Positions 53,001-63,859 of a stretch of 64,000 nucleotides of DNA are shown one piece after another; position 1 is the stretch's first letter, and every line of letters starts with the position of its first letter. The notes beneath the pieces are model-generated. The model saw only the letters and a list, made by a program, of their open reading frames with translations, did not search any database and was not told the origin of the DNA. The translations under genes and the position numbers were made by a program. Source of the stretch: Siniperca chuatsi (Eukaryota; Chordata; Actinopteri; Centrarchiformes; Sinipercidae); NCBI RefSeq assembly GCF_020085105.1, contig NC_058056.1, positions 13,958,929 through 14,022,928 on the forward strand, given 5' to 3'.

Positions 53001-56000
53001 AATCTTTGAAGACCGATAACAAACATAGATTAATTTTAAAAGCCTTAGTAATTTCCTTAAACAGCTGGGTACTGTAGCTTCTCAAACAAGGAGAAACAAC
53101 GTCTTTGGTGGGGACTATTTTCAGCTGCAGATTTGGTACACTAGTGAGTATTTACGGCAGCAGGTCAGTGAATGTGGGATGGAAGAATTGTGAACAGTGC
53201 CCAGGCTCATTGTAATGAAGTAATGTCATGTTTTTTTATAGTTTTTGGACAATAATGGAGGTCTATGGCACAGAGGAGAAAGCTATATCAGGCTTTGGCC
53301 TCACAGATAATACTTCAATCAATTTATTGTTGGTTTTGGTCTTTTAAGTTTATTTCAGATTTGTTGACAATAAGAAAAATATAGAATATCACCAGACTTA
53401 TCCTGAAACCACCAGGTGAAGTACACTGATGTTTTCCTTTGGCACAGGGCAGCAGCTTGTGTCTGGGTGACTATGATGGACGTACACCCCTACATATTGC
53501 TGCATGTGAGGGCCACCTCGAACTGGTGAAGTACCTACTGAGTCATGGAGCTACAGTCTATGGTAAAGATCGCTATGGGGACACACCCCTGTGCAATGCT
53601 GTACGCTTCAGGTAAGACTTATCTCATTTTAAACAATAAGGGCTGATGTGTTTGTTTTTATCTATCTGTTGAAGTAATACTGTCATTTATGAAGCCGCAA
53701 ACACAACATTTAAAATTCCCCTTTTGGCCATTAGCAACCATTGAGTGTTCCCTGAAAATACGTTGTTAATAGCTGCTATAGAGGGGACTTCATTAAATGA
53801 GCTGCTGCAAGGTAGGGAATCTGGCTCTGCTTAAATGACAGGAATAGAGCCGCGACTGTGAGAGGGGGGGTTGAAACCAGGGGAGCAACTCTTAATGGAG
53901 TTTAGAGGCCAGGCAATAATTATAAACTAATTAGGCTAATTGTCATCTGACAGTTTAGACAGTGTTTATTTTTTACCAAAGCTGTTTTTTAATTTTTGTC
54001 ATTCATTGACATTGCTGTAAATGTCTATCAGGGAAAATCCACGCTTAATGTTTCAGTTTTAGTGCTATGTTGAGCCTCAGGGTGAAAACGTTGTATGTGT
54101 TGACACTGTGCCAAATGTGTGTTGTCCTATTTTAACGGTTGGCACTGCAAGTATGGACTTGTTTCCTTTGTGATAGAAGAGGGATACATTGGAGCGCTAA
54201 ACACCTGTTGTTACACTTCCTATGCTACACACCTCTGCTTGCTTTGCCCTTCCTAAATGTATTTAATGAAATGACACTAAGTAATAAAACTGGACTTTTG
54301 AGTACCTGTCAGGATATTAGCATGTCTGACCCACTTTGAATGTCTCTGACATTTCACAGTGCACTACAGCCTGATGCCCATATAAGGAGTGGCAGAGAGT
54401 TTAGAAAAAGAAGGGTTAAAGAACAAATATGGGGAGTGTCCACTGAACCAGTCCTACCAACCTGCTCCCAGTTTCACAGATGAGAGATACTGGCTTCTTC
54501 ACGCTTTACAGGAAGTCTTTCTTTGGCTATACCTCTACATCTAAACAATTAAGCGTCAAATTGAACTGTTGGGTAACTTACCTTTATTACATAGCACGCT
54601 CAGCTCTTATTAATAAACTCAGCTGCTCAGTGGTGAACAATTTTAGGCCTTTTGTTTTATTGTTAATTTCATGTCACCGCCAATGTCACTGCAGACAAAT
54701 CCTGCGTGGGCTGTTCATCGCCTGCGACTAGGAACTTGTTCTTACATGCCAAACTACAATCACTGCCACACTGACTCTCTCTATGAAAGTCCAAATTTAA
54801 AAGTTTATAAGTGACGGCATCAAATTAAAATGTTTAAAAACATTATATCTAAATTATGCTTCTTAACAGGATTTATCAGGTGATGATTTCAGTATCAGCT
54901 GATTGTGATATGCTAGTAGTATTTATATATTACATATACAGTAATAAATATATAGCTCTATTGCATGTCCTCTAACTGATTTAGGCACAAGAAGGTTGTG
55001 CAGCTGCTGAGAAAGACTGGAGCCCACTTCTCCAGAGACAAGTTGGAGGAAGCAGGAACAGAACTGTGCAAGTGAGACACACAACAAGCATGTCTTCAAA
55101 CAACTGCCCACATGTACAGTCACAAACGTCTCAGTTGCTAAGCCATCCACAGTGACCCATCCTACATATTTGACACAGGAACAACCAGTTGTCCCACTGT
55201 TACACAAACTGTAGGAATGCCCCCCGGCAGCATAGCTTTGAATCTGTTCTGCATCTCAAGTGTCAGCAAGTATATGACACACTGGCTGGCCCCTGTTTAT
55301 ATATCTACCTGAGACACTCGACAGGTTTTGTCAAGACAGTTCCAATTTACAGTTTCAGAAACACGCCTTTTGTGAGGCACGATGAGTATGGCTTGTGTTG
55401 CTATTAAGATAAAACGAAAACATATGTGAGTCATGAAGCCCAGCATTATTGATTTTGTTCCCTTTGATGTGCTTTCCCAGTTTCGGACAAGCCTCTTTAC
55501 ACAACAACTTGTTGTTCACCCAGTGTCTATTTGATTGTGTTAATAATACTGATTTTGGGGAAATTGAGCCTTTTGCCGTAATAACTCATAACATTTCCTG
55601 TGTGTCAGCCTGGCAGCCAGTGGAGACCTGGAGGGCCTGGAAATCTGGAGCCTTGCCGGAGCGGATCTGAATAAACCAGGCTATGACGGACAGACAGCAA
55701 TTCAAGTGGTGGGTTCTAGGGACACATATTCCATGTTAATAACACTTAAAAAAAAAAAAAATCAAAGTAAAACCCCTTCTCTCTCATTCTTACCTGTCAC
55801 AGGCCAAGACTGTTGGCAAAAAGGAAGTGGTGGCATTTTTAGTCCAACTCATGAGCAATAAATCCAAGGTAACTGCTATTCTCCATTCTAGCTGCTTTAT
55901 ATCTCTATTTCTTTCATGCCAAACACCCACAGCTTTAACTTAATATGCATGCTAGTGCAACACTCAGATTGGTATAATTCTCTGTCTATAATTCTCTCAA

Positions 56001-57967
56001 TTACATGTTTGTCTTGTTTAATTTCAGATAGTATTTGGGGAATATAATGAGGATGATGATGATGATGATGATGAGGTAAATGAGATGTAGAGAACGTGTG
56101 TGTTTCCCAATATGCACATTTCCTATATTAAACATGAGATCCCCCTTTGCATGGCTGCTTTGGCACCCCTTCATCTTTGAGTACATCACCTTGTGATTTA
56201 TCAATCCATCCAGCCATTTTATAAACTCCCTATCCTGCTGTGGGTTGTGTATTCCAGCATGCATTGTACAAGAGGCAGGTTACACCCCCTGGATAGGACA
56301 GTCTATCAAAGGACTAAAACACACACAACAAACACATTCACACCTACAGGCAAGTTAGAGCTGCCAATTCACCTGGCACCTGGAGGGAACCCCATGCAGA
56401 CAGTGGGAGAACATCTCCACACAGGAAGGGATCAGTTGGCTCTGCTGGGGTTCAAACAAAGGACTTTTTTGCTAGCAACAGTGCTAATCACCAAGTGCCC
56501 AAAGGGCCTTTGTGCATATTATATTTTAAATAACATATATATGATACACAGTAAAATGCAATAAAAGAGATTTAAAAAGATGGAACGAAAGAGTGTAGGA
56601 GAAAAAATGGTATTTGTTATTGAAAAGTACATTCCTAAAAAGAAAAAACCCATAAGCTGTGTTTTTGAGTAGAATTAGTGATTAATCGATTGACTGAAAA
56701 TTAAACAAACCGTTTTGATAATCTTTTAATCCCTTAAGTCAATCAAACATTTACTGGTTCCAGCTTCTCAAATGTGAGGATTTCCTGATGTTCCTCTCTT
56801 TTCTAGTATTGTTAATCAGTTTCTGGGAAATTGTGATTTATGATGTTTATACGATTTAATCTTCTTAGTCTATAAATTGAAAATACAATCAACAGATTAA
56901 TTGATAAGTAATGTCTGTGAATTTTGTCTGTTGTGTAATCATTGGGTCTAAAAGTGATGCTGATAATTGTTTGATGTTACTGACACTGTTGAATTGCGCT
57001 ACCATGCTGTACCGAAAGCAAATTCCACGATAAGGTAATTGTTAGTTGCAGCCCTATTTCTGAGAAGCAACCATTACCTTTTGAATTTAAGATAAGCATG
57101 CCTCAGACCTTTCTGTTTTTCTTTTTCTTTTTTTTATTCTAATTTTTTATTGGAATATACAGAGGTCCATAAAGACAATGTGATCATTGTAACAAGACAT
57201 TGAAGCCTTATCTAGCCAAGCCTTCTGTGAAAACGGTTGTAACCGAAAAACAATAAAGCTGAGTAACAATATATGATACAGAAGCAAATAAGGACCAATA
57301 AAATGAATATAAAATACAGATCTAGAAAATGAAATGCATAACTGAAAACCGAACTTAATAAAAAAGAACCAGAACGTTGGGGTGTACCTTCATGATACTC
57401 ACTTCACTCAAATAAGGAAACAAAATTTAAAAATGGACAGAAATTCACATCAAACAAATGGTGGACACACAGGTGCAATGTACAAAATCGAACTCTCATA
57501 ATTTTCAAAAATGTTTCCCATTGCAGTCTAATAGAAAATGTTATTCTTTCCATCCTAAAAATGTCATAAATAATGTCAATCCAATCATCAATTGTATGTA
57601 TTTATGGTTTTAGCCACTTAGAATACAGAAAGGGTATTTGGTAGAAGAGGTAGCATTTTCTGAAGGCAGGGCGCCCAGATACAGGGTCTCCAGTTTTAAA
57701 TGTAATGTCCACCTGGTGCACTTGTAAAATTTTATGAACCTCCAGACCTTTCTGTTTTTCATCAAGACAATGTCAGATAAAAATCTGATCACCTTTGTGC
57801 CTGCCCACAAATGCCTGTGAATGCTAAACCTGTGCAGCCTGCTTTACACCAGGCTTAACACCTCTCACCTCCCCAGTGCTCCATATTAATCCTGTCTCTT
57901 TTTGTCTCTGTCTCTGTGGCAGAGCGGTGGAGTGATCGAGTTCACCGCCGCCCCCACAGGACTGTGA
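43794..57967 (+). CDS. aspg: L-asparaginase with C-terminal ankyrin repeats (60 kDa lysophospholipase family)
   Basis: Seventeen exons splice to 655 residues: 43794-44043, 45469-45598, 48137-48248, 48468-48593, 48695-48778, 49598-49724, 49834-49946, 51274-51459, 51551-51664, 51767-51886, 52164-52259, 53448-53611, 54985-55071, 55609-55708, 55803-55868, 56028-56075, 57923-57967. It is a type I asparaginase: the catalytic-Thr loop NTGGTIGM is at residues 71-78 and the second-Thr motif LHGTDTMAY near 176-184. [11 protein letters not shown] and [11 protein letters not shown] also match human ASPG. Ankyrin repeats begin near residue 493 ([22 protein letters not shown]). The enzyme hydrolyses L-asparagine to aspartate and ammonia in the cytosol; lysophospholipase and PAF-acetylhydrolase activities are reported for the rat homologue. 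Human ASPG has 573 residues: this one has about 56 extra at the N-terminus and an acidic tail exon. The start is the ATG at 43794, the first after the TATA box. Catalytic residues look intact. Confidence 0.96.
44044..45468 (+). other. aspg intron 1
   Basis: Non-coding, 1.4 kb. The first 260 bases are rich in GCTAGC/GCTAAC words. About 45000-45180 is GC-richer, without a recognisable feature. Confidence 0.6.
45599..48136 (+). other. aspg intron 2
   Basis: 2.5 kb, non-coding. It holds a (CA)n tract at 46998-47026 and a block of balanced composition at about 47400-47880 that may be regulatory. No repeat family recognised. Confidence 0.55.
46998..47026. repeat. (CA)n microsatellite
   Basis: Uninterrupted CA dinucleotides in aspg intron 2. 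Confidence 0.95.
49947..51273 (+). other. aspg intron 7
   Basis: 1.3 kb, non-coding, with a T run of about 17 bases at 50072-50088. Bases 50510-50860 are GC-richer, free of simple repeats and unlike their flank, and are a candidate conserved element. Confidence 0.5.
52260..53447 (+). other. aspg intron 11
   Basis: 1.2 kb between the last asparaginase-side exon and the first ankyrin exon. It contains a run of 12 G near 52509-52520 and no recognisable element. Confidence 0.55.
53612..54984 (+). other. aspg intron 12
   Basis: 1.4 kb, AT-rich, non-coding; nothing recognised. Confidence 0.55.
56049..56075 (+). repeat. (GAT)n coding repeat, poly-aspartate in aspg
   Basis: Consecutive GAT codons give seven Asp after NE and before the final Glu in the 16-codon exon 56028-56075. 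A trinucleotide repeat in a short tail exon is likely to vary in length. Confidence 0.85.
56198..56500. mobile_element. fragment of an abundant teleost interspersed repeat (LINE 3'-end type)
   Basis: CAATCCATCCAGCCATTTTA, GGTTACACCCCCTGGATAGG, ACATTCACACCTACAGGCAA, GGAGGGAACCCCATGCAGAC and GGGAGAACATCTCCACACAG occur in the order of a very common fish repeat. I associate it with the 3' part of RTE/Expander-type LINEs but am not sure of the family. It is diverged and truncated, lying in the last aspg intron. Confidence 0.65.
57122..57742 (-). mobile_element. 5'-truncated L1-like LINE insertion
   Basis: The perfect 18-base direct repeat CAGACCTTTCTGTTTTTC flanks the insert (57104-57121 and 57743-57760) as a target-site duplication. 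The left end is T-rich, so the element lies on the minus strand with its A-rich tail at left. Minus-strand reading near 57590-57500 gives [20 protein letters not shown], resembling the C-terminal end of fish L1 ORF2, followed by an untranslated tail. About 620 bases remain, so it is a dead copy. Confidence 0.8.
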
Positions 57968-59295
57968 GCAGACGCTACCTCAGGCAACAGGAATCGTCCT
58001 CTGCTTACGTCCACTTCCTGCCAAACTGTCCTTTTACACACCGTCCTGTTGAATTTCACAGTCGCTTTCACTTGGAATGTCAGCACAATGCATATATTTG
58101 CATACTTTTTAAAGCCATCACGGCTTACAGTTTTTCCCTCCAAACCCATTGATAGCACAACATTGTGTAACCACTGCTTTGAATGCACAATTCCCAACAA
58201 GGGAAACACTATATGTATGTATGTATGTGTTTGATTGTTGCACAGTAGTATATGCACTATGAAACGTATTATCGTAAATGTTTGAATCAAATGCTTTTAT
58301 TACTAAGTATGAACAACAGACTTGATTATTGTGATGTCCAATCAGGGAATTAAGGGTTGTCTTCACCTGCGCTGTATTAACATAGACAGTGCTGAAACCT
58401 CCCATTACTCCTTCAACAGTGAAGGAGGGTGCTTTAATTTTTGCTTTTATGCCGAAAGAGTTAAAGAACTCTTACAACTACAATGTTACTTTAAAAAGTC
58501 ATGCTGCCTCTTGCTATAGCAATATATGCATGAAACCTGGAACTGCAGGGTGCATTCACAGATTTTATTGTTGTGCTTATTTCTACAGTGATATGCTGGA
58601 AAGTGTCATGTAAACTAATGAAAATAAGGTTGTCTTTTTATTATCTGGGATGTTATCCAACTGTAGCACCTGACCACTTCGGTCTAAATATACCTCTGCA
58701 CCTGAAGCAGAGGGGTTTCATTTCCTTCTGCTCAAACAGACACTACGAAAATCTACATTTACCTTTCAGACTCATCCAGCCTGTTTCATGTGCTGATTGT
58801 TGAGCTGGAAGAGTCACATATCTCCCTTTGAAATGAAAAGGGGAAATTCAGACTATTGTGTGAGCCAGATAAAGACTTAAAACTGCAGGAGTTTCTGTGT
58901 TCCTCATATGTATTTTGAATATCCTGTTATATTTTTTGTGTCCATGATCTCAAACTAATGACTTATTGTACTTATCTTTGTTGTGCACCGATTAAATGAT
59001 GTTAAATATTGCTACTCTTGTTTGACATAAATTACTTTTTAAACCAATCTACGTCAAGGTCTGGGTTTTTGTTTTTTGTTTTTACACTTTAATATTGTCA
59101 CCTGTAAGGGAATCTTCTGTGTTTACATGTGACTTTAAAGTGCAAACGAATTTGAAATGACTTGAAAATGTCTCCTGCTGTTTCCAATGATGTTATTGTC
59201 TCACTTTTGTGTCCAAAAAGTGTGAGAAGGGTGTGTGAGAAAGTATTCTTCTGTGGCGAAAAAAGCAACAGAAATAAATCTCTTGTTTCAAAGCA
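57968..59295 (+). other. aspg 3' untranslated region (probable)
   Basis: Follows the stop codon without a competing gene. AATAAA at 59273-59278 followed by a GT-rich stretch is the best polyadenylation site; ATTAAA near 58990 is an earlier alternative. A GTAT microsatellite is at about 58212-58228. Confidence 0.5.
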
Positions 59296-59842
59296 GTGTC
59301 TCCTGTGATTGCTACTGTGTTGCACCAAACCCTGAAACTCACATGAAACCGTGCATGTGCTGCTCCTGGCTAAAGATTCCGGAGCAATTTCCTATTTGAC
59401 ATGTTTTTCTGTATGAATTAGCGCACCGCTAACCAATTGGTGGAGGTCAGTTCTGTTAGTGTGCAGAGTTCCTTTGTGTTCTCTACAGAAATGTGTTCTG
59501 AATAATAATTGGATTCATTGTGACTGCAGGAGGCCTTTAGGAGGAATACTACATCAAACCCAAACATGGAGCTTGTTTAACACCTTTCTGTGTGAGCTCT
59601 CACTGTCTGACTGAGTTAAATTCACCAGAAATTAGACTAACTCATAAGACAAAGACATGTCATAAAATTCCAAATGTCCATGTGACTTCTCAGCCTGCAG
59701 TGGCTGGTATTTGCTATCTCTATCTTGAGGGCGGCTGCCCCGTCATGCTCCTTGCTGGTGGAACCCAGCTCATCCGGTTGGACCAGCATGGGCCTCATTC
59801 CTCCCTGAATGAGAGGCTTGTATGAACCAAACCCCAAAACAG
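59296..59842 (+). other. region upstream of the miR-203 promoter
   Basis: About 550 bases with no gene. The last 150 bases are GC-richer and probably hold upstream elements for the TATA box at 59843. Confidence 0.4.
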
Positions 59843-59850
59843 TATATAAA
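59843..59850 (+). promoter_or_regulatory. TATA box of the probable pri-miR-203 promoter
   Basis: TATATAAA on the same strand as the miR-203 hairpin and about 300 bases upstream. It predicts a start near 59875. Confidence 0.55.
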
Positions 59851-59874
59851 GAGCTCTTGCAGTCACTGCAGTCA

Positions 59875-59938
59875 CTCAGTCTAGGCAGGGATGACACCAA
59901 GGAAACACCATGGCAAGGACAGAGCTCACCTTCTCCAG
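59875..59938 (+). ncRNA. probable first exon of the miR-203 primary transcript
   Basis: Extends from the start predicted by the TATA box to a donor CTCCAG/GTACGC at 59938. The matching acceptor, after a long pyrimidine run (TTTTTTTTTCTTTCACTAG), is at 60105, so exon 2 begins at 60106 and carries the hairpin. The exon has two ATGs, at 59891 and 59910, the second in near-perfect Kozak context (CACCATGG). Confidence 0.45.
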
Positions 59939-60150
59939 GTACGCATGCTGACACAGAGCTTGTAGTTGGCTGAGGCCCTCTGCTCGTTTTTGTAGATTTA
60001 TCCTGTAACATGTAGGATCTGAAATCTGCTGAAGTGATGCGTTTACTACCAACGGATCACTTCAGGAAACTAATTGTAGTTGCTGTTTTTTTTTTCTTTC
60101 ACTAGTGGAATCAACTGTTTGATGGACGGACTTTGCCCTGAAGAAGTGTG

Positions 60151-60229
60151 TGGTCTCTCTGATTAAGTGGTTCTCAACAGTTCAACAGTTCTTTGAGAAA
60201 ATTGTGAAATGTTTAGGACCACTTGACCA
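60151..60229 (+). ncRNA. mir203: microRNA miR-203 precursor
   Basis: The 3p mature sequence at 60204-60225 (begins GTGAAATGTTTAGGACCACT) is identical, as I remember it, to vertebrate miR-203-3p with the fish-type TTG end. The 5p arm at 60166-60190 begins AGTGGTTCTCAACAGTTCAA. The arms pair around a loop CTTTGAGAAAA, and TGGTC (60151-60155) closes the stem with GACCA (60225-60229). miR-203 is epidermis-enriched and represses p63 during keratinocyte differentiation. Its place just downstream of aspg, same strand, matches human MIR203A after ASPG. The seed TGAAATG is intact. Confidence 0.96.
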
Positions 60230-60259
60230 GTCAGACAAATGCAGTCAGCTTGGGAAAAT

Positions 60260-61100
60260 GCTGCCTTGAATGGATTTTATTATTTATTTTTTTTCAAGCA
60301 AACATCTCTCAAGGCATGACTTTCAATGATTTTAATACAACTGTGATTTCCTCTGCTTTTCTGTTTCCTTAATGTCTCTCTCTGTCTTATGCTCTCATTG
60401 TGCCCCCTTGTGTTACAATACCAACTGCAGTTCAGGAACTGCGGGGGGGGGACGACACTGTAAAAATCATCAGGCTTCAGTAATTTCATTCTGCTGGCAC
60501 ACATGCAAATTTTTAACAGCTCTGCTGCTGCAGTAACACCCGTCTTTTCGCTGCTTTGCTGTTGCAACTATTCAGTACTGATTAAAACAAGTCAATAAAG
60601 AGTCATTTGTCTCTGTTGAGTCCTTGTGGGGTTATGGACTGTGAGTCTACAGGAATGGTCGCTGTCCAAAGTCCTGAAACTTGCTGCTATGGTAAATATA
60701 GAAAAAGCACTGCTTCTGCTGTCGTTTTCCATCTAATATACCAATCTAGAGAAGAATGATGACTATTTTCTGGTCAGTGTAGGTAAATAATTAGACACGG
60801 GTCACCTATTTCTGCTTTTAACTTGATTCACTTGAAATTTCCTGGATTTGTATTCGCTGTTAAACTGATTAAACCACTTTTTAATCCAAACCTGGACTCA
60901 GTTAGACTGTAAATGCCTTAATTAAATTCTAAACACACACGTTTGCATTCCGATCTTTTATTTTCGGGACTAGTTTGATGGGAAAACCTGACCTAGAGAC
61001 TTCAAATCTGCCACAACTCTGGCAAGAAAATCCGAACGCCTTTTCCCCAAGGTATAGGCTACTTTATACTGCATAAATCATTCATGAAAGCACTGTGCAC
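60260..61100. other. intergenic, downstream of mir-203
   Basis: AT-rich, with no gene or repeat that I recognise. AATAAA near 60595 could end the miR-203 primary transcript. Confidence 0.4.
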
Positions 61101-61124
61101 CGATTATTCCCCCTCTCCTTTCAG

Positions 61125-61431
61125 ACAGCCCCCTTCTCCTTTTCCCTTTTGATCTCCTCCCTGCGCCAAGAACTATCAATATTTGCTAAACGTTTCTCAC
61201 AAAGCCTGTCCGTGCACCGGGAGAAGCTGCAGAGGTCTCACAGGCAGGGGATAAGACATAGGAGAGGCCTTAATGAGATGCCCAGAGCGATTTCCCTGTG
61301 CGTGAGCAAGGGCAACAGATGTAGCAGCACACGGAGTCCCAGGGGACCCAGTCCTCGGAATTTCATCAGCGGTCGGGGGGGGAGACCCAACCCAGACCTC
61401 CTCCAGCGAGGAGAGCTGGGTGACGGACATG
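61125..61431 (+). other. candidate exon of an unrecognised gene
   Basis: Bounded by a good acceptor (CCCCTCTCCTTTCAG, ends 61124) and a donor (GACATG/GTAAAT, 61432). One frame stays open across the whole block (102 codons plus one base) and is rich in Arg, Ser and Gly (for example SPRNFISGRGGRPNP). The block is much more GC-rich than its surroundings. It may equally be a leader exon or a CpG-rich control region. The protein resembles nothing I know. Confidence 0.3.
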
Positions 61432-61500
61432 GTAAATCATCTTTACTATGGATTGTAATTATCGGTTTGTAGACAACCCCTGCCTACCCCCATCACAAAA

Positions 61501-61507
<7 letters not shown>

Positions 61508-61531
<24 letters not shown>
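61508..61531. repeat. (TG)n microsatellite
   Basis: Uninterrupted TG dinucleotides just after the GC-rich candidate exon. Confidence 0.95.
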
Positions 61532-61559
61532 ATTCCTATGTGTGCGTGAGAGGAGGGGG

Positions 61560-63180
61560 TGAGTCGCGTGGTTTGCGAGCTGTTTGGGGGATCACAAATA
61601 ATTTATTCATCCCTAGAATATTTATTATTTACCCCCCTCTGCTCAGCCGTCAAAGCATCATTGTTGCATGAGAGTCTAAATCTTGATGTTTAATCATCTC
61701 TGACCTGCTGAAAAATAAAAACTTATAAAAGGCCCCCAAACTTCTTTGAAGTTTAGATTGATCTGATCAGATATGTTACACTCTCTCCTACTGCAATCTT
61801 AAATTAAAGTTTAAATAAAACTTTTTTGACAGATATCTGGACTCAGCCTCTGAACCAACCAAGGCTAAAACAGATATCAAGTATCAAATGATTAAAAGGA
61901 AAATCCACCCTAAATATAATTTCCCTTTTTCACTTATAGTGGCACTTTACAACTGACAACATATGTTTTAACAGAAAGCCTTTCTCACAAACTGATGGCA
62001 TGGAGTTTGAAATATGTGGGCATTTACTAAGCAGGGAAATGCTGTTGCATTATGGGAAATGTAGGATTCTGTGTTTTGGGAGCTTGACCCAAACCAAGGA
62101 CTAAAAATCAGGATATCTCAGCTTTTGCTACTTATATTTGGACCATTTTATAAAATCTGTCTCTTGTGAGTGCAATACTAAACCACAGGAATATCTCTTT
62201 AAATCCAAAAAACACTGAACTAGACACTGATTCATACCGTTTCTGTTTGAGTTGTCACAATTAAAATTGGCCTTATTTGAATGCAGCGTCCAGCTGTGAA
62301 TCAGAAAATATGCCCATATCTCAGTTAAATCACCACGGGTGCTGTCATACTGCCCCACTGTTCACCGTCTGTGGAGCAGCTCCATGTGGATGACATCATC
62401 AGTACAGTCTGTCTCTGTGCTGTTGAGCTTCAGGAGAAACTGTTCAAATTCACACATTAAAACTGAGCTGACAAACTGCTCTGTGAAGTCTGTTTTAGAT
62501 TGAGTTTTCCCATTTAAAGCACAGTCTAAGCAATAGTCACAATTTCTTTAATACTGCACAGTCAGACCTGATTACATGGACCTAATGGCTCCCCTGAACC
62601 ACATGCAACTGGCCTCAACCATTCAATCTGTGGGATCACAATCCTCAGCCTGCCAGAAATGGTGAAGACTATTCATTGTATATCGATCAGCAATCGTGAG
62701 ATCTTACTGAATTTTAGACAACAGATGCATTATTTAGCATCAGTAGCTACAAATACCTTAAATTAGCAAGTTGCTCAGAGGTCACACAAGAGTTTTAGTC
62801 AGTGTTAGTTGATTATGTCAAAGCAAATGATTGATTAGATTTTGATGTAGCCTGCAATAAAGTAGCCTATATTAAAATCAATATCAATATAATCAAAATC
62901 AAATCAGTTTTAATTTAATTTGAAAAAACCTATCCCTACAGTTGAGCTTCATCATCTTAGCCAGTAAGAAATCAAGTGTCTCCTATTTGATATTCCCTTG
63001 TGAAAGATACAATGAAATTATTCTACAGCAACTCTATAACCATAATATACAGTGCATCCTACAGGAACATCATATAGGAGAAAGAAATGCCATAAAGTAA
63101 GCTGATGATGAGGTCATTACTGCGTGCCACAGACACACTGTAACTCCCTACATGAATATTATAGGAATATTACAGGGGGG
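61560..63180. other. intergenic or intronic DNA
   Basis: AT-rich, without an ORF or repeat that I can support. If 61125-61431 and 63725-63859 belong to one gene, this is its intron. Confidence 0.4.
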
Positions 63181-63599
63181 TCTGTAGTTAGGGGTTATGG
63201 CCAGGATTGTCATTGTGTTTTACATCTTCGTGTGGGGGCTGACAACGACGCACCAGCAAATAGGGTGGAAGAGCAGGTCATCATTGTCTGACAAGGGGGA
63301 CTGAGAGAGACAGAGGATGACTGAGTGAGTGACTGAAAGAGAGGGAGGGGGCGGTAAGGGGGGAGCGAGAGAGAGAGGCTGGAGAACTGCAGACGCACAA
63401 GGTGCTCCTCCGCTCTCAGACCTGCAGCGCCCAAAGATCAGGCATGAGCAGCCTTAGGGTGGCTTGAAAAGTATTTCACTGGATGTAAACCTTTTTATGC
63501 ACGCCTGATGGATTGTACTGCTTTATTGTGTTCTCGGACTACTGGAAATCTGAGAGGTTATTTTACGCACACGTGCCAGCGCTCACCGTGAGTCACTGA

Positions 63600-63785
63600 A
63601 TGTCCGGATTAAAAAACCTTGTGGATCTTTTTGGAGGGTACGAGAGAAATGAATTAAATGGAGATACAGATCGAATAGGTGTCCCGAGGAGTGGAATATT
63701 TTCTAGGCTACACTCGCAGCCCACATGGCTTTGCCAAACTCATCGGGGTCTCCAGGAGCTGGGAAGCCCAACCCCAGCGTCATAG
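63600..63785 (+). other. upstream ORF overlapping the next start codon
   Basis: An ATG at 63600 opens 61 codons that run past the ATG at 63725 in a different frame. If the leader is transcribed from the GC-rich DNA at 63.3-63.5 kb, this uORF would limit translation from the main start. Its peptide is unrecognised. Confidence 0.35.
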
Positions 63786-63859
63786 ACCTGGGGACAATCT
63801 TCGTTGACTCCGACATCATATTTGGATTTACAAGTCACCTGCTAAAGAGAAAAACAAAG
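63725..63859 (+). CDS. first coding exon of an unrecognised gene (partial, runs off right edge)
   Basis: ATG at 63725 in fair context (CACATGGCT) opens 45 codons ending at a strong donor AAAG/GTAAGA. The peptide begins MALPNSSGSPGAGK and contains VIDLGTIFVDSDIIFGFTSH followed by LLKRKTK. It has no signal peptide and a short hydrophobic patch that is not clearly a membrane span. It sits 0.3-0.4 kb downstream of GC-rich, purine-rich promoter-like DNA. In human the next gene after MIR203A is KIF26A, from memory, but I cannot match this peptide to kinesin-26A, so I leave it unnamed. Confidence 0.5.

Noticed and set aside
57886-58290. 134-codon minus-strand ORF
   Set aside because: Antisense to the last aspg exon and its 3' untranslated region; no recognisable domain.
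59651-59690. p53/p63-like half-site (AGACATGTCA) upstream of mir-203
   Set aside because: Tempting because p63 and miR-203 regulate each other, but it is one imperfect half-site and common by chance.
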